DNA of 64,000 bases from Pieris napi (GCF_905475465.1 NC_062253.1:6572001-6636000); one strand, 5' to 3'. Positions 22,601-34,569 are shown, numbered from the stretch's first letter. Translations and numbers: made by a program. Notes: generated by a model not told the origin, from the sequence alone.

Positions 22601-22959
22601 GTCCCTACCACGGTTGATCCGAAGAGATTCGAAGCCATTAGTAACAAAAATATATAATAACGATAACAATGATAGTAATACTAATAATTCTATTACAATT
22701 AATGAAATTCTGTAATAATCTTAGTACTACATAGTAGTACAGTAATAAGTTAAAATAAAATAATTGTATTTGTATTCATGTCTATGATAATAAAAGCCTT
22801 TTGTTAAACTTTATCTAATTTAACTTTATTTAACTAATTTCTGTAAAGTTGCATATAGTAGATCATTTTTCGAAAAATAAGATCACCTAGTACACGCACA
22901 CATTTTTTTTATACAAGGTTGAATTTTACTCCCTAATAAAAGAATGAAAATACCATCCG

Positions 22960-23167
22960 TATCACCTCGACGTCCGTCGTTCCACAACTGAGTAGTAGAA
23001 GTATTTCCGAACCAATTCAACTTAGGGTCCTTCAAGAATAGAGTGTACCAATTCTTAAAAGGCCGGCAACGCACTTGCGAGCGTTCTGGAAATGTGTGTC
23101 CATGGGCGGCGGTATCACTTAACATCAGGTGAGCCTCCTGCCTGTTTGCCTCCTATTACATAAAAAA
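22960..23167 (+). repeat. LINE 3'-end fragment (SFKKR/HGRR family)
   Basis: Sense copy with 'cacctcgacgtccgtcgttccacaactgag', an internal deletion, then 'ccgaaccaattcaacttagggtcc' and 'ccatgggcggcggtatcacttaacatcagg' up to an A-run. Codes, with breaks, for the RT carboxyl end described at 34255-34510. Confidence 0.75.
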
Positions 23168-23814
23168 ATGAGTTAATAAATTACTTATTGATTTATTTAT
23201 TTACGATACGTTGACTGGCATTTTGGATATAGACCCGGGATTGGAGACGAAATTGATGTCAAATTACTTCGATATTTGTCTACCGGAACCCCGTTCAGTG
23301 GACGCATTTTATTAGAATTTCGCTGAAAGATTAAAGAGGACATAAGTTGTGTATGTAACTGTTAATAAAATTTTATTTCAAGACATAATCATTCTTAATT
23401 CCCGATGAAATTCCTTCGCCTTAAGTCTGACTTGCTTTGGCCCAGTCACCTTCGAAATAATATTTTAAGTTAGTATACCATTATATGACATTTATCATTT
23501 ATCAATAAAAAAGAGGTAGAATAATAATACCTAATATTAATAAAAAAAACTTCAAGTCTATTGAAATAAAAATGCGTGACATCACAAAAACATCGGACCA
23601 ATTTTGACTGAGTTTGAAGTGTGAAAAATCAACATGACCTAAGTTTCCGAGAAATTTTGTACATGCGAAACCTAATCAGATCATCATATTGATCTTTAGA
23701 TGTCTTTAATTGACACTGTGTAAAAAATAAATATTATTATTGCTATAATGGATTATTATTGGATGGTTTTATTTTTATACATTGTTGTAACTTATATAAG
23801 AGAATAATGTATAT

Positions 23815-24060
23815 ATATAAAATAAAGTCGTTTTAAACACACTATTTATAACCCAAGAACGGCTGAACCGATTTGGCTGAAAATTGGTGGGAGGTAGATT
23901 AGAATCCGGAGACGGACATAAACACGCAACGCAACTGACACGGAATAACTACAATGCAACTTACAGCTAAACGTAATGTTATCTATGGTTAAGTATGATT
24001 GAAAATTTGATAATTAGAAGTTTTGAAGTTGATCGATTGATGTGTTTGTTACAAGTTTCT
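23815..24060 (-). repeat. RTE-like tail, diverged
   Basis: 'aacggctgaaccgatttggctgaaaattgg' preceded by 'atatataaaataaagtc' is the typical inverted end of an RTE-type tail ('aatcggttcagccgttc...'). The other end is not clear. Confidence 0.4.
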
Positions 24061-24734
24061 GTTAGCTTATCGTGCTGATAGTATCATCAACAATGCCAGG
24101 ACTAAGGCGATCGAATCTTTCCCAAAAAAGCTGTAATGCAATAAATGAGTGGACCGATTTCGACGAGTGCTTAAATGGATTCGATAATAGTTCAGTTTAT
24201 TTACAATTAGATGTTTTTTTAAGTTAGAATTTTGGTATTTAAGATGTGTGTCGTCAGTCGGGTGCGCTAACACGTATTGAATAATGTAAGAAATGCATAG
24301 AAGTTAAAATAAGTAAAACCTTTTTTATGAATAAAAAAATTCTCCATCTATCTTTCAAGCGAGCTAGTTCATTCCACAGCCTGCTATAAACCTTGCCCGG
24401 GGTAGTCTATTCGGGAAAGAAAAAAAAACAGATCATCATACTTAAACATAGAGTATATATGTCTATATAGGTGACTGATATCTGTATCGTTTTTTGGAGT
24501 AGTACTATTTTAAAACTTATTATTTGTTATATTAGCTCATAGCTAATTCACTTCAAAGTCTTAAAATAAGTGAAGACAGCAATGTTTGCTTTGTTCTCCA
24601 CAAAATCCTGATGGATACTCTCATCAACCGTAGGACAAGCTCGCAGTTTCAAAGCAAGAGTTTAGTTCTTTGTTAGGATTTGTGAAAAGAAAGTTTATAC
24701 TTTTGTATAAGATTTTTGCAGATTCTGGTATTAT

Positions 24735-24872
24735 GTACCATTTATATAGAAACACATGTTAAGATGGCGTAGTCTTGCTCTTTCGCGAATATTGGAAACG
24801 TTTTTGACATTGATAAGCATGCCCTAAGACGCATCTAAATTGAATAAACGTATTTTGATTGATTGATTGAAG
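24735..24872 (+). repeat. LINE tail ending in TTGA repeats
   Basis: 'gacattgataagcatgccctaagacgcatctaaattgaataaacg' ends in (TTGA)n at 24856-24870. A short tandem repeat at a 3' end is typical of jockey/CR1/L2-type insertions. Confidence 0.5.
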
Positions 24873-25026
24873 AATAAAGTAAAAACCTCTAAGAAGTACT
24901 TTATTTCTCTCATCTTCTAAATGTTTGTTGTAAAATAAGATCTTAATTTCGTAGAGATGACTATCTAGTGTTCGTTCGAATCGAATTCAATGAATTCGTA
25001 ATTTGTGGTGCACAACATTTTTATTA

Positions 25027-25231
25027 TTGAAGTTATACTTCTTTTAAAAGGAAAAATGGTTAAAGCAAATTTTTACGATGCGCGCGCACATCGTTACAAA
25101 AAACCGACACCCTGAAGTCAGCTATAAACATTTTAGATTTTTCTATTGTTAGTGTCGTTTTTTCTATAAATGTAGAATAAATTTTTTTGGAAAGATTTTT
25201 ATATAGTTACACCAAAGAAGTATAACTTCTA
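25027..25231. repeat. MITE-like element with palindromic termini
   Basis: The left end ATTGAAGTTATACTTCTTT (25026-25044) is matched in inverted orientation by CAAAGAAGTATAACTTCTAA (25213-25232). Each terminus is itself nearly palindromic. No coding capacity. Confidence 0.6.
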
Positions 25232-25394
25232 ACGCGTGTACATAAGTACACACACGTTTTTTTAAATTTAGAATTATCCAGGTAGGTATTATCGAGTAGT
25301 TCAATCGCATTAGCAACGACCACCAATCAGGTGAAAATAAATAGAAATTGTTTAATATTTATTTTGATAAATGTCTTTAAATATTTTGAGTTTT

Positions 25395-26400
25395 GAGTTT
25401 CACTTGAAAATTAACTCATCCTTCTAGTCCAATCTGCGACTACGCTAATCGGCTGACATCAGTTGTCCCGAAGTGATATCATATTGTTTGTCTTTGTTGC
25501 AATGAAATCTTTCTTTATAACTTTTATTGCTATACTGAACACTCAATGATTCACGACCCGGCCTTTTATGTTAGTCGAACTCACTTGGAAATTAACTCAT
25601 TCTTCTAGTCCGATCTGGAATCGATCGCTTGACATCAGTTGTCCCGTAGTGAAGTTATAATTATGTTATCAATGTCTTTGTTGCAATGATATATTTCTTT
25701 AAAACTTTTATTGCTATACTAAACACTCAATGATTCACGACCCGGCCTTTTATGTTAGTCGAACTCACTTGGAAATTAACTCATTCTTCTAGTCCGGTCT
25801 GGAATTGATCGGTTGACAGTTGTCCCGTAGTGAAGTTATAATATTGTTATCAATGTCTTTGTTGCAATGAAATCTATCTTTATAACTTTTATTGCTATAC
25901 TGAACACTCAATGATTCACGACCCGGCCTTTTATGTTAGTCGAACTCACTTGGAAATTAACTCATTCTTCTAGTCCAATCTGGAATTGATCGGTTGACAG
26001 TTGTCCCGTAGTGAAGTTATAATATTGTTATCAATGTCTTTGTTGCAATGAAATCTATCTTTATAACTTTTATTGCTATACTGAACACTCAATGATTCTC
26101 GACCCGGCCTTTTATGTTAGTCGAACTCACTTGGAGATTAACTCATTCTTCTAGTCCGATCTGGAATCGATCGCTTGACATCAGTCGTCCCGTAGTGAAG
26201 TTATAATTATGTTATCAATGTCTTTGTTGCAATGAAATTTATTGCTTTATAACTTTTGCCACACTGAACAGTCAACGATTCTCGACCAGGCCTTTAATAA
26301 TTGTTGAACTGACTTGGTCAATAACTCATACTATCAGACCTGGGATTACACTCGTGTCAATCAAAATCATTTAATTCAATTGTCCCGTAATGAAACATAG
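25395..26400. repeat. Tandem satellite, about 181-bp monomer, five to six copies
   Basis: The landmark ACTCACTTGGAAATTAACTC recurs at about 25578, 25763, 25944 and 26125, with weaker copies at about 25400 and 26302, giving spacings of about 178-183 bp. Each unit also carries 'gttgtcccgtagtgaag', 'tgtctttgttgcaatgaaat' and 'acgacccggccttttatgtt'. The middle copies are nearly alike and the outer ones more diverged. No open frame runs through it. Confidence 0.92.
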
Positions 26401-27310
26401 TACGCAAGGCAAGGTGGCGACGTTGATTTTTAAACCACGCGAACTTTGCCCTATTAAAATCATGCCAAGCCAATCCCATAAATTATCAAGTATCAATCAG
26501 TAAACAGCCTCATGTAAAGTCACTAACCGGTAAGTAATAATTCCCATATGAATCGCCACATCTCAATCTACATCCGGTATGTTTACATCAGTTGAACTTG
26601 ATTGTAGCATAACTTTGTACTTGATTGTATAACTAACAAAGTTATAAACTTCCCGGCGAGGCGTTATGAACAAAATGTAAGTGAATTTGTCAAACGTGAC
26701 TGCATAATGAGCTTCCGGTAATGTACTTAACAGTTTCCGGTGGAAATCTAATTGCTGTGTTTCTAAAGTCACCATTGACGGTGAAAACGTGCTTTTGAGA
26801 CTTGAGGTTGTTTTGAATCCGAATGAATGGCTGTCTATTCAAAATATGATTTCAACTTTATTCAAATGTTCGTGGTGAGTTTATTTTAACCATTAAATGG
26901 TAGTAAGACATATGATGTCCAATTAAAAGTACTTCTAGAAGTCTATTTCAATTGCACTTTTATAACATCAAACAATAACGCGTGAGGCACACGTTTAGAC
27001 ATAAGCTATTTATTAATTCACTAAGTTCACCTCACGTAGATTTTTAGGTTTCACTTCTCTTATTAGTCGTTAACTAATCGTTCATCAATCAAGAGGTAAC
27101 TTAAATGTTGACTTTGAAGACTAAGTACTGCTAAGCTATTGCCTACATACAAATTTATGAGCCTGAATTAATAATTCTCTTAGTACCCTTGCAAAGATGA
27201 TATCTCATGTAATACGTATATTAATTTTATAATTATTCATTTGTTCGAAAATACATTCAATTATGTGATAGTACAAACTCGGTTTATTCACAGCCAGTGC
27301 CACTAAAAAT
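26401..27310. other. No recognised feature
   Basis: DNA following the satellite. The frame at 26563-26775 (minus) has no recognisable motif. Confidence 0.5.
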
Positions 27311-27317
27311 TGTGTGC

Positions 27318-27515
27318 CTCTATCATTAATTAATAAAAGAAGGTTTTTTTTGTCTATGGACACAATTCATCCACATTCAAAGCGAGGAACTTAATGTTAT
27401 GTATAATAAATAGAACCCACTGTCATTAATGACAAAAAGGTTTTATGTAATTTTTTATTGTCTATGGAAACATAATTCATCAACATTCAGAGCGACGAAC
27501 TTAATAACGTTATGT
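27318..27515. repeat. Short tandem duplication, two units of about 100 bp
   Basis: 'ttgtctatggacacaattcatccacattcaaagcgaggaacttaat' (27348-27395) recurs with changes at 27465-27506. Both are preceded by 'cattaat..aaaa.ggtttt'. Two units only. Confidence 0.6.
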
Positions 27516-27781
27516 ATATAAATTGAATAAAGAAAGGTAGAAATTTTAGTTGAAAGCTGCTATCGGATTACCAACTGTATTCTGAGAGAGATGTCATCGG
27601 GCACCAGTTATGAGATAAAGGCGAATTTTTATTTCACTTGAAACTCAGAGTATTTCAATTTATTTCACAAGTTCGTCAATGCAATTAAATCGGCAAATTA
27701 CTAATTGACGACCGTATTTGTAAAATTCAAGTATAGTTTATTTTACTTATGAACAATAGTTAGGTACTATTATTATTTTCT

Positions 27782-27982
27782 AGCAGTGGCCAAGTGGCTT
27801 CAGCGGGCGACTATCATCCCTGAGATTCGATACCCGGCTGTGCCCCAATGGAGTTGATGACCAAAAAGTCGACGGCGTATATCAGACACAGAACGCTGAT
27901 CTCCTATTAGAAAAAATAAATGATCACGAAACAAATACAGAAATCTTAGGCCTAGACCTGAAAAGGTTCTAGCGCTACTGGT
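27782..27982 (+). repeat. SINE, shortened copy
   Basis: Same SINE as 21693-21995, with head 'ggccaagtggcttcagcg' and a worn B box. An internal deletion joins 'ccaatgga' to 'aaaaagtcgacggcg', and it ends 'ctagcgctactgg'. Confidence 0.75.
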
Positions 27983-28191
27983 AATGCGTCCATGCGTCCA
28001 TGCGTCATACTCGTGAACGGGTGCTACTTGTGGTGACTGGTCGTACCTACTTGAATTCGTGTATGCGGTGATGTTAGTTATTTCGACTATGTGTTTGCGT
28101 GTTATTCCCACGAGAATGTAAGTGCGTGCTCCTATTTCACCATGCCTCCTGCTAGAGGACAAGTATTAGTTTTTAATTTATGTTATTATTA

Positions 28192-28445
28192 TTAATTACT
28201 TAAGATGTTATGTGGAACATCGTATAATGGTTGCAGCTCTTTACAAACGTTGTGTAACAAAAAAATGGCGATTAAAAAGAGTGGCGGAGAGTTTATTGCC
28301 AGTTCTTCTCTTCCGTTCTACGCCTTTGATTTGAGAACTGGCACTTAATGAAAAGTTAGAAGCATTTCATATACATTTCTCTTTTTTTGACGATCATTAG
28401 TGTACAATGTGTTACCTATATGATTAAATGATTTTTGAATTTGAA
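28192..28445 (+). repeat. LINE tail (TTGAGAACTGGC family)
   Basis: Runs from 'acttaagatgttatgtggaac' through 'ttgccagttcttctcttccgttctacgcc' to 'gattaaatgatttttgaatttgaaa'. The final TGA/TTTGAA-rich end is typical of CR1/jockey-type 3' ends. Copies at 21605, 33262 and 39188. Confidence 0.7.
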
Positions 28446-29260
28446 ATAATAAAGTGGAGACACTGAATCAGTTTAAGCGAGTGTAAATGGTGCATGTAAC
28501 AGACTTCTTTTTCATTGAAGGTTTCTCAAACCTGCATCTTTACCGAATAAATATTTTTTACCGGCAAGAACGTCCGAGTTATGCATCACGTCACCACTAA
28601 GCTGCGAAGGGCGTGTTGATGTGGTTTTTATTTCTTCAACGTTGTTTTGAATTATCCAGTCCATTTTTAAATGTTCAAAGAGGGTAATTACACTTTCCGA
28701 AAACCTATTCCAGTCAGCCACGGTTTGGGGAATTTGTATTATATTGAGTACTATTCAGGTTTAAAGAACTGAATGAGTTTAATATACATGTTGACACCAA
28801 TTGAAAGTTGCAAACAAATATGCCTTATATATAAGTAGTTTAATCTCAATATTTGTCACAGACACATATGCAGAGTAATTAAATTTTTAAGTTTCTAGTC
28901 GAAGGAATTCTTTATTTCGACGTAAATTCAATAGTCTCACGTACATGCATTTATCTCTTTCTGCCAGTGATTCATGCTGTATCGATTCTTTCGATTAAAT
29001 TGTTTCAATGAAATTAAATGTTGTTGTTGGCTGGTTCTCAAACGATCGCTATCTTTTGTCATCTGTGAATGAGGCAGACGGGATCGTTTCCAGTGATAAT
29101 CGACAGGCGTCAGCGATCCGCTGCGGCCTAGATTTATGACGCAATATTTGAGACGAGGTTTCGCCGCCTCAAAGGGCTGGCATATTTATATTAATGGCTA
29201 CTTTTACCTGTACACATGTTTACGGTTAATAGAATTATAAATTAATTCTTTATACAATTA

Positions 29261-29542
29261 GAGCAGTGTTGGCTTAGTGGTTTCAGCGTGCGACTCTCAT
29301 ACCTGTCGTAGGTTCGATCCCCGGCTGTGCACCAATGCACTTTCTTTCTATGTGTGCATTTATTTGCTCGAACGGTGAAGGAAAACATCGTCCGACATGT
29401 CTTAGACCCAAAAAGTCGATGGCGTGTGTCAAGCACTGGAGGCTGATCACCTACTTGCCTGTTAGATTTAAAAAATGATCATGTAACAGATTCAGAAATC
29501 TGAGGGCAAGACCTATTAGAGGTTGTAGCGCAAATGATTTTT
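29261..29542 (+). repeat. tRNA-derived SINE copy
   Basis: Head 'gagcagtgttggcttagtggtttcagcgtgcgac' with B box GGTTCGATCCC, body blocks in order, end 'ggttgtagcgcaaatgattt'. A small deletion removes 'gaggaaac' before 'cgacatg'. Confidence 0.85.
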
Positions 29543-29559
29543 GTGACGGTCGAAATTAC

Positions 29560-30135
29560 CGATTATGTAGTGTTTTCATAGTGGTATAATCATTATATAT
29601 TTTGCGAGTTCGAAACAAAAATCACAAACCGTCCACCGTTTGCAAAAATTCTTTCATCATTGATATGTACAATACCCTTGAGTAACCTAGGCATTGTTTA
29701 ATATATATTTTAAAAGAATTCAGCTAGAAGAAGCCGCTAGTTTTCTATTATATTCTTTAAAGATCTCGAGTCAACCCTATCTCTTCCGATATAGCAATTT
29801 CGTACACCGCAGTAGGTGGCAGTACTCTCGCCATGGCTTCCTCCTGTTTAGTTTAGTATGGTTTATACTATAAGTATTACGGTGTTCGATGCTTTATCTC
29901 GGAGGCGTCATCGCTCTACATTATCTCCCTTCGGTTTAACGGTTTAATGAAAACCTATTATTTTAAGGTGCTACGCCAGTGTAATACGGCTTCTTGTAAG
30001 CGCCTTTTCAGCTCTTTTACTACCGTATATTGGAGTAATAAGTTCATCGATGACACAATTACCTAGTTTCTTATATTAATTTAAACTTAATACGTTTTAG
30101 GCGGCCTCTACGCTGTTTGTACGTCAAAGCAGAAT
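29560..30135. other. No recognised feature
   Basis: No gene or repeat family recognised in this interval on either strand. Confidence 0.5.
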
Positions 30136-30140
30136 AAGTA

Positions 30141-30370
30141 TCACCTCGACGTTCGTTGTTTCACAACGGAACGTTTTTAAAGGCAGTTTTTGCCGCTCCA
30201 ACTAGTACATGGTTCAAGACAAGAGCATACCAATTCTTTAAAGGCCTGCAACGTACTTGCGAGGCTTCTGGCAATGAGACCCTCTCATTGCCATGGGCGC
30301 CGGTACCACTTAACATCAGATGAGCCTACTGGCCGTTTGTCTCCTGTTATATATAAAACAAAAAAAAAGG
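30141..30370 (+). repeat. LINE 3'-end fragment (SFKKR/HGRR family)
   Basis: From 'cacctcgacgttcgttgtttcacaac' to 'cgccggtaccacttaacatcagatgagcc' and an A-run at 30359-30368. An internal deletion removes much of the RT carboxyl end. Confidence 0.7.
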
Positions 30371-30526
30371 TTTTCCTATCCGATGAATGTATGAAGGCTG
30401 AACTTAAATAACAAATCTTTAAACATCAACACCAAGTTTGATAACATATAGTTTTTTATATACTTTGCAGTGTAGAAATAATAATGAGCTCAGAAAAAGT
30501 TATTTATAAGTTAGAAGCGTATAATT

Positions 30527-31165
30527 TTAACTAGCGACCCGCCCCGGCTTCGCACGGGTGCAATGCTGATACTAAATACACTACAGAAAAACTGTGCGGC
30601 CGGCCGGTACCGCCGCGAACGCTACGTCCCGCAATTTTTAAATCTGTAATATCTTCGAAAATATTCACTTAAATCATACGGTGTAAAGGGCCATATAGAT
30701 CTATATTAAATGAACAATGTATTCAAGGTATTTAATTGGTTAAGGATTAATGCTGTATCGCTTCGAAAATTAGCCATTATTTGTCGTAAAAAGTAAATGG
30801 CAAAAAAAAGTTATTGTGGGTTATCCATAAGTGATAGACATATACCATCACGGACTTTTCTGTAGACCTTTTCAATGTGTACAATACTTAGTACATTATT
30901 TTGATAAAACTCGTAGGGTTCAGCCTGCGTTTGCAATGTAAGCGGAAAAAATGTAGTTATTTACGACATCACATTAGAAACCTCAAAAATAACAGTACTT
31001 TTCCACTATTTAATGGATGTTATTATACATATAAACCTTCCTCTTGAATCACTCTATCTATTAAAAAAAACCGCATCAAAATCCGTTGTGTAGTTTCAAA
31101 GATTTAAGCATACAAAGGGAAATAGGGACAGAGAAAGCGACTTTGTTTTATACTATGTAGTGATG
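30527..31165 (+). repeat. Long interspersed repeat starting ACTAGCGACCCGCCCCGGC
   Basis: Begins 'aactagcgacccgccccggcttcgcacggg' and ends with 'catacaaagggaaatagggacagag...gactttgttttatactatgtagtgat'. The 'actagc...cgggtg' start and the 'aaatccgttgtgtagtttc' block near the 3' end are shared in form with RTE-type tails. About 640 bp, no coding capacity; clade assignment is inference. Confidence 0.65.
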
Positions 31166-32385
31166 TTATATATCTTCATTAAGCCGACAGTTCACATATT
31201 ATAACCGTAATAATTTCGATGCTGTGGCTACAATGACTTTTCGTGCAACAAATATGCCTGTCACAATAATTATAAAGTAAAGAGTTCCACGTTTAGGACC
31301 TAAAACGTATAGTATTCTTTATAATCTGTTTGGATTTCATAATTGTGCTTGAAATGTAAGATTTCAGTAATTTCTTCAGCGTTTTATATTATTAACGTAA
31401 TCCTTTGATACGGAAGTCTTATTTATTCGATTGTATGAAATATTTTAACAACCCCAGCCTTGTCGAAAATTAAAAGTTCCCTTTGACCTGTTTCGCACTA
31501 AGGTACGTCTAAGAAAAATTGTTCTTGAAAAGCCTTTTCGTTTGCAATGTAAAGGTTTTAATGTAATAGGGCCGTGTTCTTTAAACCCTTATTCACTGCA
31601 TTAAGTACGTAGAGTGCGCTTTAAAATAGCTATGTCATTTACCAAAAGCCAAATAATTCTAATATACTTTACTGTATATATAATTTCTCGTTCAAAACTT
31701 TATTCTTTTTTCAAATTTATTAATAAAATCATGCCCTGATCGGCAAAGTTAAATTTTGCGTAGCGGGACGCGTGACTACGTGAACCCTGAGGACGTGAGT
31801 TCAAATCCTGAAACTCAGAGATTTTATTTAATTTTTTTATTCAAAAATCGAATGAGGTGGAGAATGAAGAATGTTTGCACAGATCACTTTCTTGTTAAAA
31901 AAGAAAATCTGAAGCCATATTGATTTGAAATGTCTGTGCATTATACTACTACACACTAAACCGACAATTTAATTCTTAAAATGAAAAATGGGAAATACAT
32001 AATATAATATGTTTTCATGCAGAAAATATCGAAGGTGGCCATGGCCCACAATTTCCACCCTCAACAAGAAAAACGTGATATGCAGTTTTTGCTTCGAACG
32101 TACGTAACCGGGTTTCATTAGTCATTGGGGTGAATTAATTAGGTTTTTACCTTTAGTTTTTGAGGTAGAGTAATGTTTTACAAGCACAGATAAAACTGCT
32201 GCATACTAAATTGATATAAAAATAAACTCAATAGACTAGATTAAAAAACTTAGTCAGTTTACTGAAAATATATTTTAATATATTTTCAATTCGTTTTTAA
32301 AACAGCAATTTAATATTTATGAGAAATAATGTAATTTTTGTGTATTGTCGGAAAATGTAAATGTTGCCCTTTTGATTAGATTAGA
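31166..32385. other. No gene; one tRNA-like trace
   Basis: Around 31750-31820 'gcgtagcgggacgcgtgac...gagttcaaatcc' looks like a worn SINE head. Otherwise nothing recognised. Confidence 0.4.
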
Positions 32386-32387
32386 AC

Positions 32388-32560
32388 ATGGGGCATCACC
32401 TGATGTTAAATGATGCAGCCGCCCATGGACACTTGCACTACCAGACTGCTCGCAAGCGCGTTGCCGACCCTTTAAGAATTGGTACGCTCTTTTCTTGAAG
32501 GACCCTAAGTCGAATTGGTCGGAAATAATTGATCAGCTAGTTCCACTAGTGGTTATCAAA
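32388..32560 (-). repeat. LINE 3'-end fragment (SFKKR/HGRR family)
   Basis: Minus-strand copy with 'catcacctgatgttaaatgatgcagccgcccatgg', 'ttgccgaccctttaagaattgg' and 'cttgaaggaccctaagtcgaattgg'. The 5' side is truncated near 32560. Confidence 0.75.
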
Positions 32561-33255
32561 TAAAATATTTAACTAAAGTCTGCCTTATTAGTAATATATT
32601 ACCTTACATTTAGTACTATAGTACTCTATTTTGATTAAAGTTTTTACCACAGCCAACGGATAGCCACATGTATATACAAGTCTTAACAGTTTTTTCTCCC
32701 TTTCGCCAGGAACCTAGGACCTCCGTAAAAGACTAGCCACATCAGTAATTTATCAACTTGTTATACATCAAACGGTAGAAATAACTCAATAAAATATTTA
32801 CATAGAAAAACTTTAATGTTACTATAATCATGAGAATCACGGTGATTATAGAAACTATTCATGATTTAGTTGGCGCATTCATCGATTGAAACTCGCTCAA
32901 ATTACTGCCATCGTTATCTACATTCAAGTGCTATATTAAGGAAAATATACGAGCTCCCGTTACACCCCGATGGAGTATGGGGAGTATTGCCAGACGCAAT
33001 AATATGCCCCATTTTTAGAGTAAAGCAGGTACTCAGTTTTTTGTCTTCCGAAGCGAAACTATTGAAAGACTTAGTTAGATCTGGAACAAAATATTTGTAA
33101 CGTTTGTCTGAGGTTAATAAAAATGAAAGACAGAAATAAATAAAAAACTTTATTATACATAATAAAAGAGGATGTTTAGTTAAAAATAAACTGCAGTACC
33201 CCCACTAGGATTCCCTGTGTCGTATCTTATCTCTTCCATTAATTCAAACTCAATA
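32561..33255. other. No recognised feature
   Basis: A frame at 32870-33100 (plus) is open for 76 codons but shows no motif I recognise. Confidence 0.4.
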
Positions 33256-33261
33256 ATCATT

Positions 33262-33475
33262 TATTCATGTAGGTAATACAATGTACACTTATGAACGTCA
33301 AAAAAGAAATATACATTAAATGCTTCTAATTTTACATTTACTGCCAATTCTCAAATCAAGGGAACGGATGAGAGGAACTGGCAATAAACTCTCCGCCAAG
33401 TTTTTTGTTTTACACAACGTTTGTAAGGAGCTGCAACCATTACACCATGTTCCACATGACATCTTAAGTAATAAA
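33262..33475 (-). repeat. LINE tail (TTGAGAACTGGC family)
   Basis: Minus-strand copy: 'attcatgtaggtaatacaatgtacac' at the 3' end, then 'ctgccaattctcaaatcaaggg' and 'gctgcaaccattacaccatgttccac'. Confidence 0.75.
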
Positions 33476-33479
33476 TAAT

Positions 33480-34065
33480 AATAAAATAAAATTTGACATG
33501 ATATGACATAATAATGTCTACATAACACTGTGAACCTGTTCGTTCATGTCCATTACAACTTGTGAACATGTTCAAATAAGCATTATTAGATGTTATTTTC
33601 CATATTCAACAAAAAGGGTCAGAAATGTATTAGTTTTTGATATTTGTTTTGAAGTGGCGTTATTTATTGCATGTTTCCAGGGATATCAAGCAGTATGGAC
33701 GAGTAGAAGGTGAAGGTTGCGGTAGAAAGACCAGCATATGTCGTACAGATTATAATTTCGTAATATAGATATAGGATTGAAATATTTCTTCAGTCTCCTC
33801 TCCCTACAACCTTTATTTGCATTGGAGCGAAAATATTTAATCAGGCGTATAATCTTAGCGTTCCCTACGCTTTTGTGGTATCAATGTGTACGTTTTCGCC
33901 GGAGGACCAGTTTTATGTTTTCTACATTATATAAACATGCGGAAAATAATGAAATCTGTATATACAAGTCAATATTGAATGAGTACATAAGTTGTTTGAT
34001 ATGAAAAGTATTTTTAAATTAAGGTTTTAAATTTCGGAATGGTAAGTAAAAAATCAATAACAAAC
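33480..34065. other. No recognised feature
   Basis: The frame at 33777-34004 lacks motifs. Nothing else seen. Confidence 0.45.
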
Positions 34066-34067
34066 AA

Positions 34068-34165
34068 ACCAGTGGCGCTACAACCTTTTTAGGTTTGGGC
34101 CTCAGATTTTCGTATCTGTTTCATAATCATTTGTCAATGTAATAGGAAAGTATCGACAATGAATT
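34068..34165 (-). repeat. SINE 3' part, minus strand
   Basis: 'ccagtggcgctacaacctttttaggtttgggcctcagattt' is the reverse of the SINE end. Only the last 100 bp or so are present. Confidence 0.7.
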
Positions 34166-34194
34166 TTCAATGAATTTTCTATGGTACTCCCTCG

Positions 34195-34562
34195 TATGGT
34201 GAAGCAAAACATCGTCGACGACCACCTACTTGCCTATAAGAAAATAACAATATTTTTTTATATAGAACAGGGGGCAAACGGGCAAGAGGCTCACCTGATG
34301 TTAAGTGATACCTCCGCCCATGGACACTCCCAATACCACAGGTCTCGCAAGTGCATTGCCGGCCTTTTAAGAATTGATACTCTCTTTTCTTGAAGGACCC
34401 TAAGTCGAATTGGTTCGGAAATACTTCAGTGGGCAGCTGGTTCCACATAGTGGTGGTGCGCGGCAAAAACTGCCTTGAAAAACGCTCAGTTGTGGAACGA
34501 CGGACGTCGACATGAAAAAGATATTGAGGTCCAGACTTCAAAAGATTGTAACGCTACTGGTT
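34195..34562 (+). repeat. SINE interrupted by a LINE fragment
   Basis: SINE body 'ggtgaagcaaaacatcgtcgacgaccacctacttgcctat' (34198-34240) and SINE end 'ttgaggtccagacttcaaaagattgtaacgctactgg' (34525-34562) lie on the plus strand on either side of the minus-strand LINE fragment at 34255-34510. This indicates a later insertion into the SINE. Confidence 0.6.
34255..34510 (-). pseudogene. Non-LTR reverse transcriptase C-terminus, 5'-truncated
   Basis: Best-preserved member of a tail family repeated across the window. The minus strand codes VDVRRSTTERFSRQFLPRT, then MWNQLPTEVFPNQFDLGSF, KKREYQFLKGR and HGRRYHLTSGEP. The pattern 'F.PRT...WN.LP..VFP...dl..FK.r...fl' is the standard carboxyl end of CR1/jockey-group reverse transcriptases. 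The copy ends (3') in TATATAAAAAAATATTG. The catalytic domains are absent. Confidence 0.8.
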
Positions 34563-34569
34563 TTTTGCA

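Noticed and set aside
25395..26400. CRISPR array
   Set aside because: Repeat unit is about 181 bp with no unique spacers between short repeats; a eukaryotic satellite fits.
28512..28721. Minus-strand frame as a host gene
   Set aside because: 69 codons, no known motif, no ATG at its start; kept only as unassigned.
31745..31825. tRNA-like sequence
   Set aside because: B-box-like 'gagttcaaatcc' but poor stems; a worn SINE head is more likely.
32870..33100. Plus-strand frame as a gene
   Set aside because: No motif or neighbouring splice sites; length fits chance.
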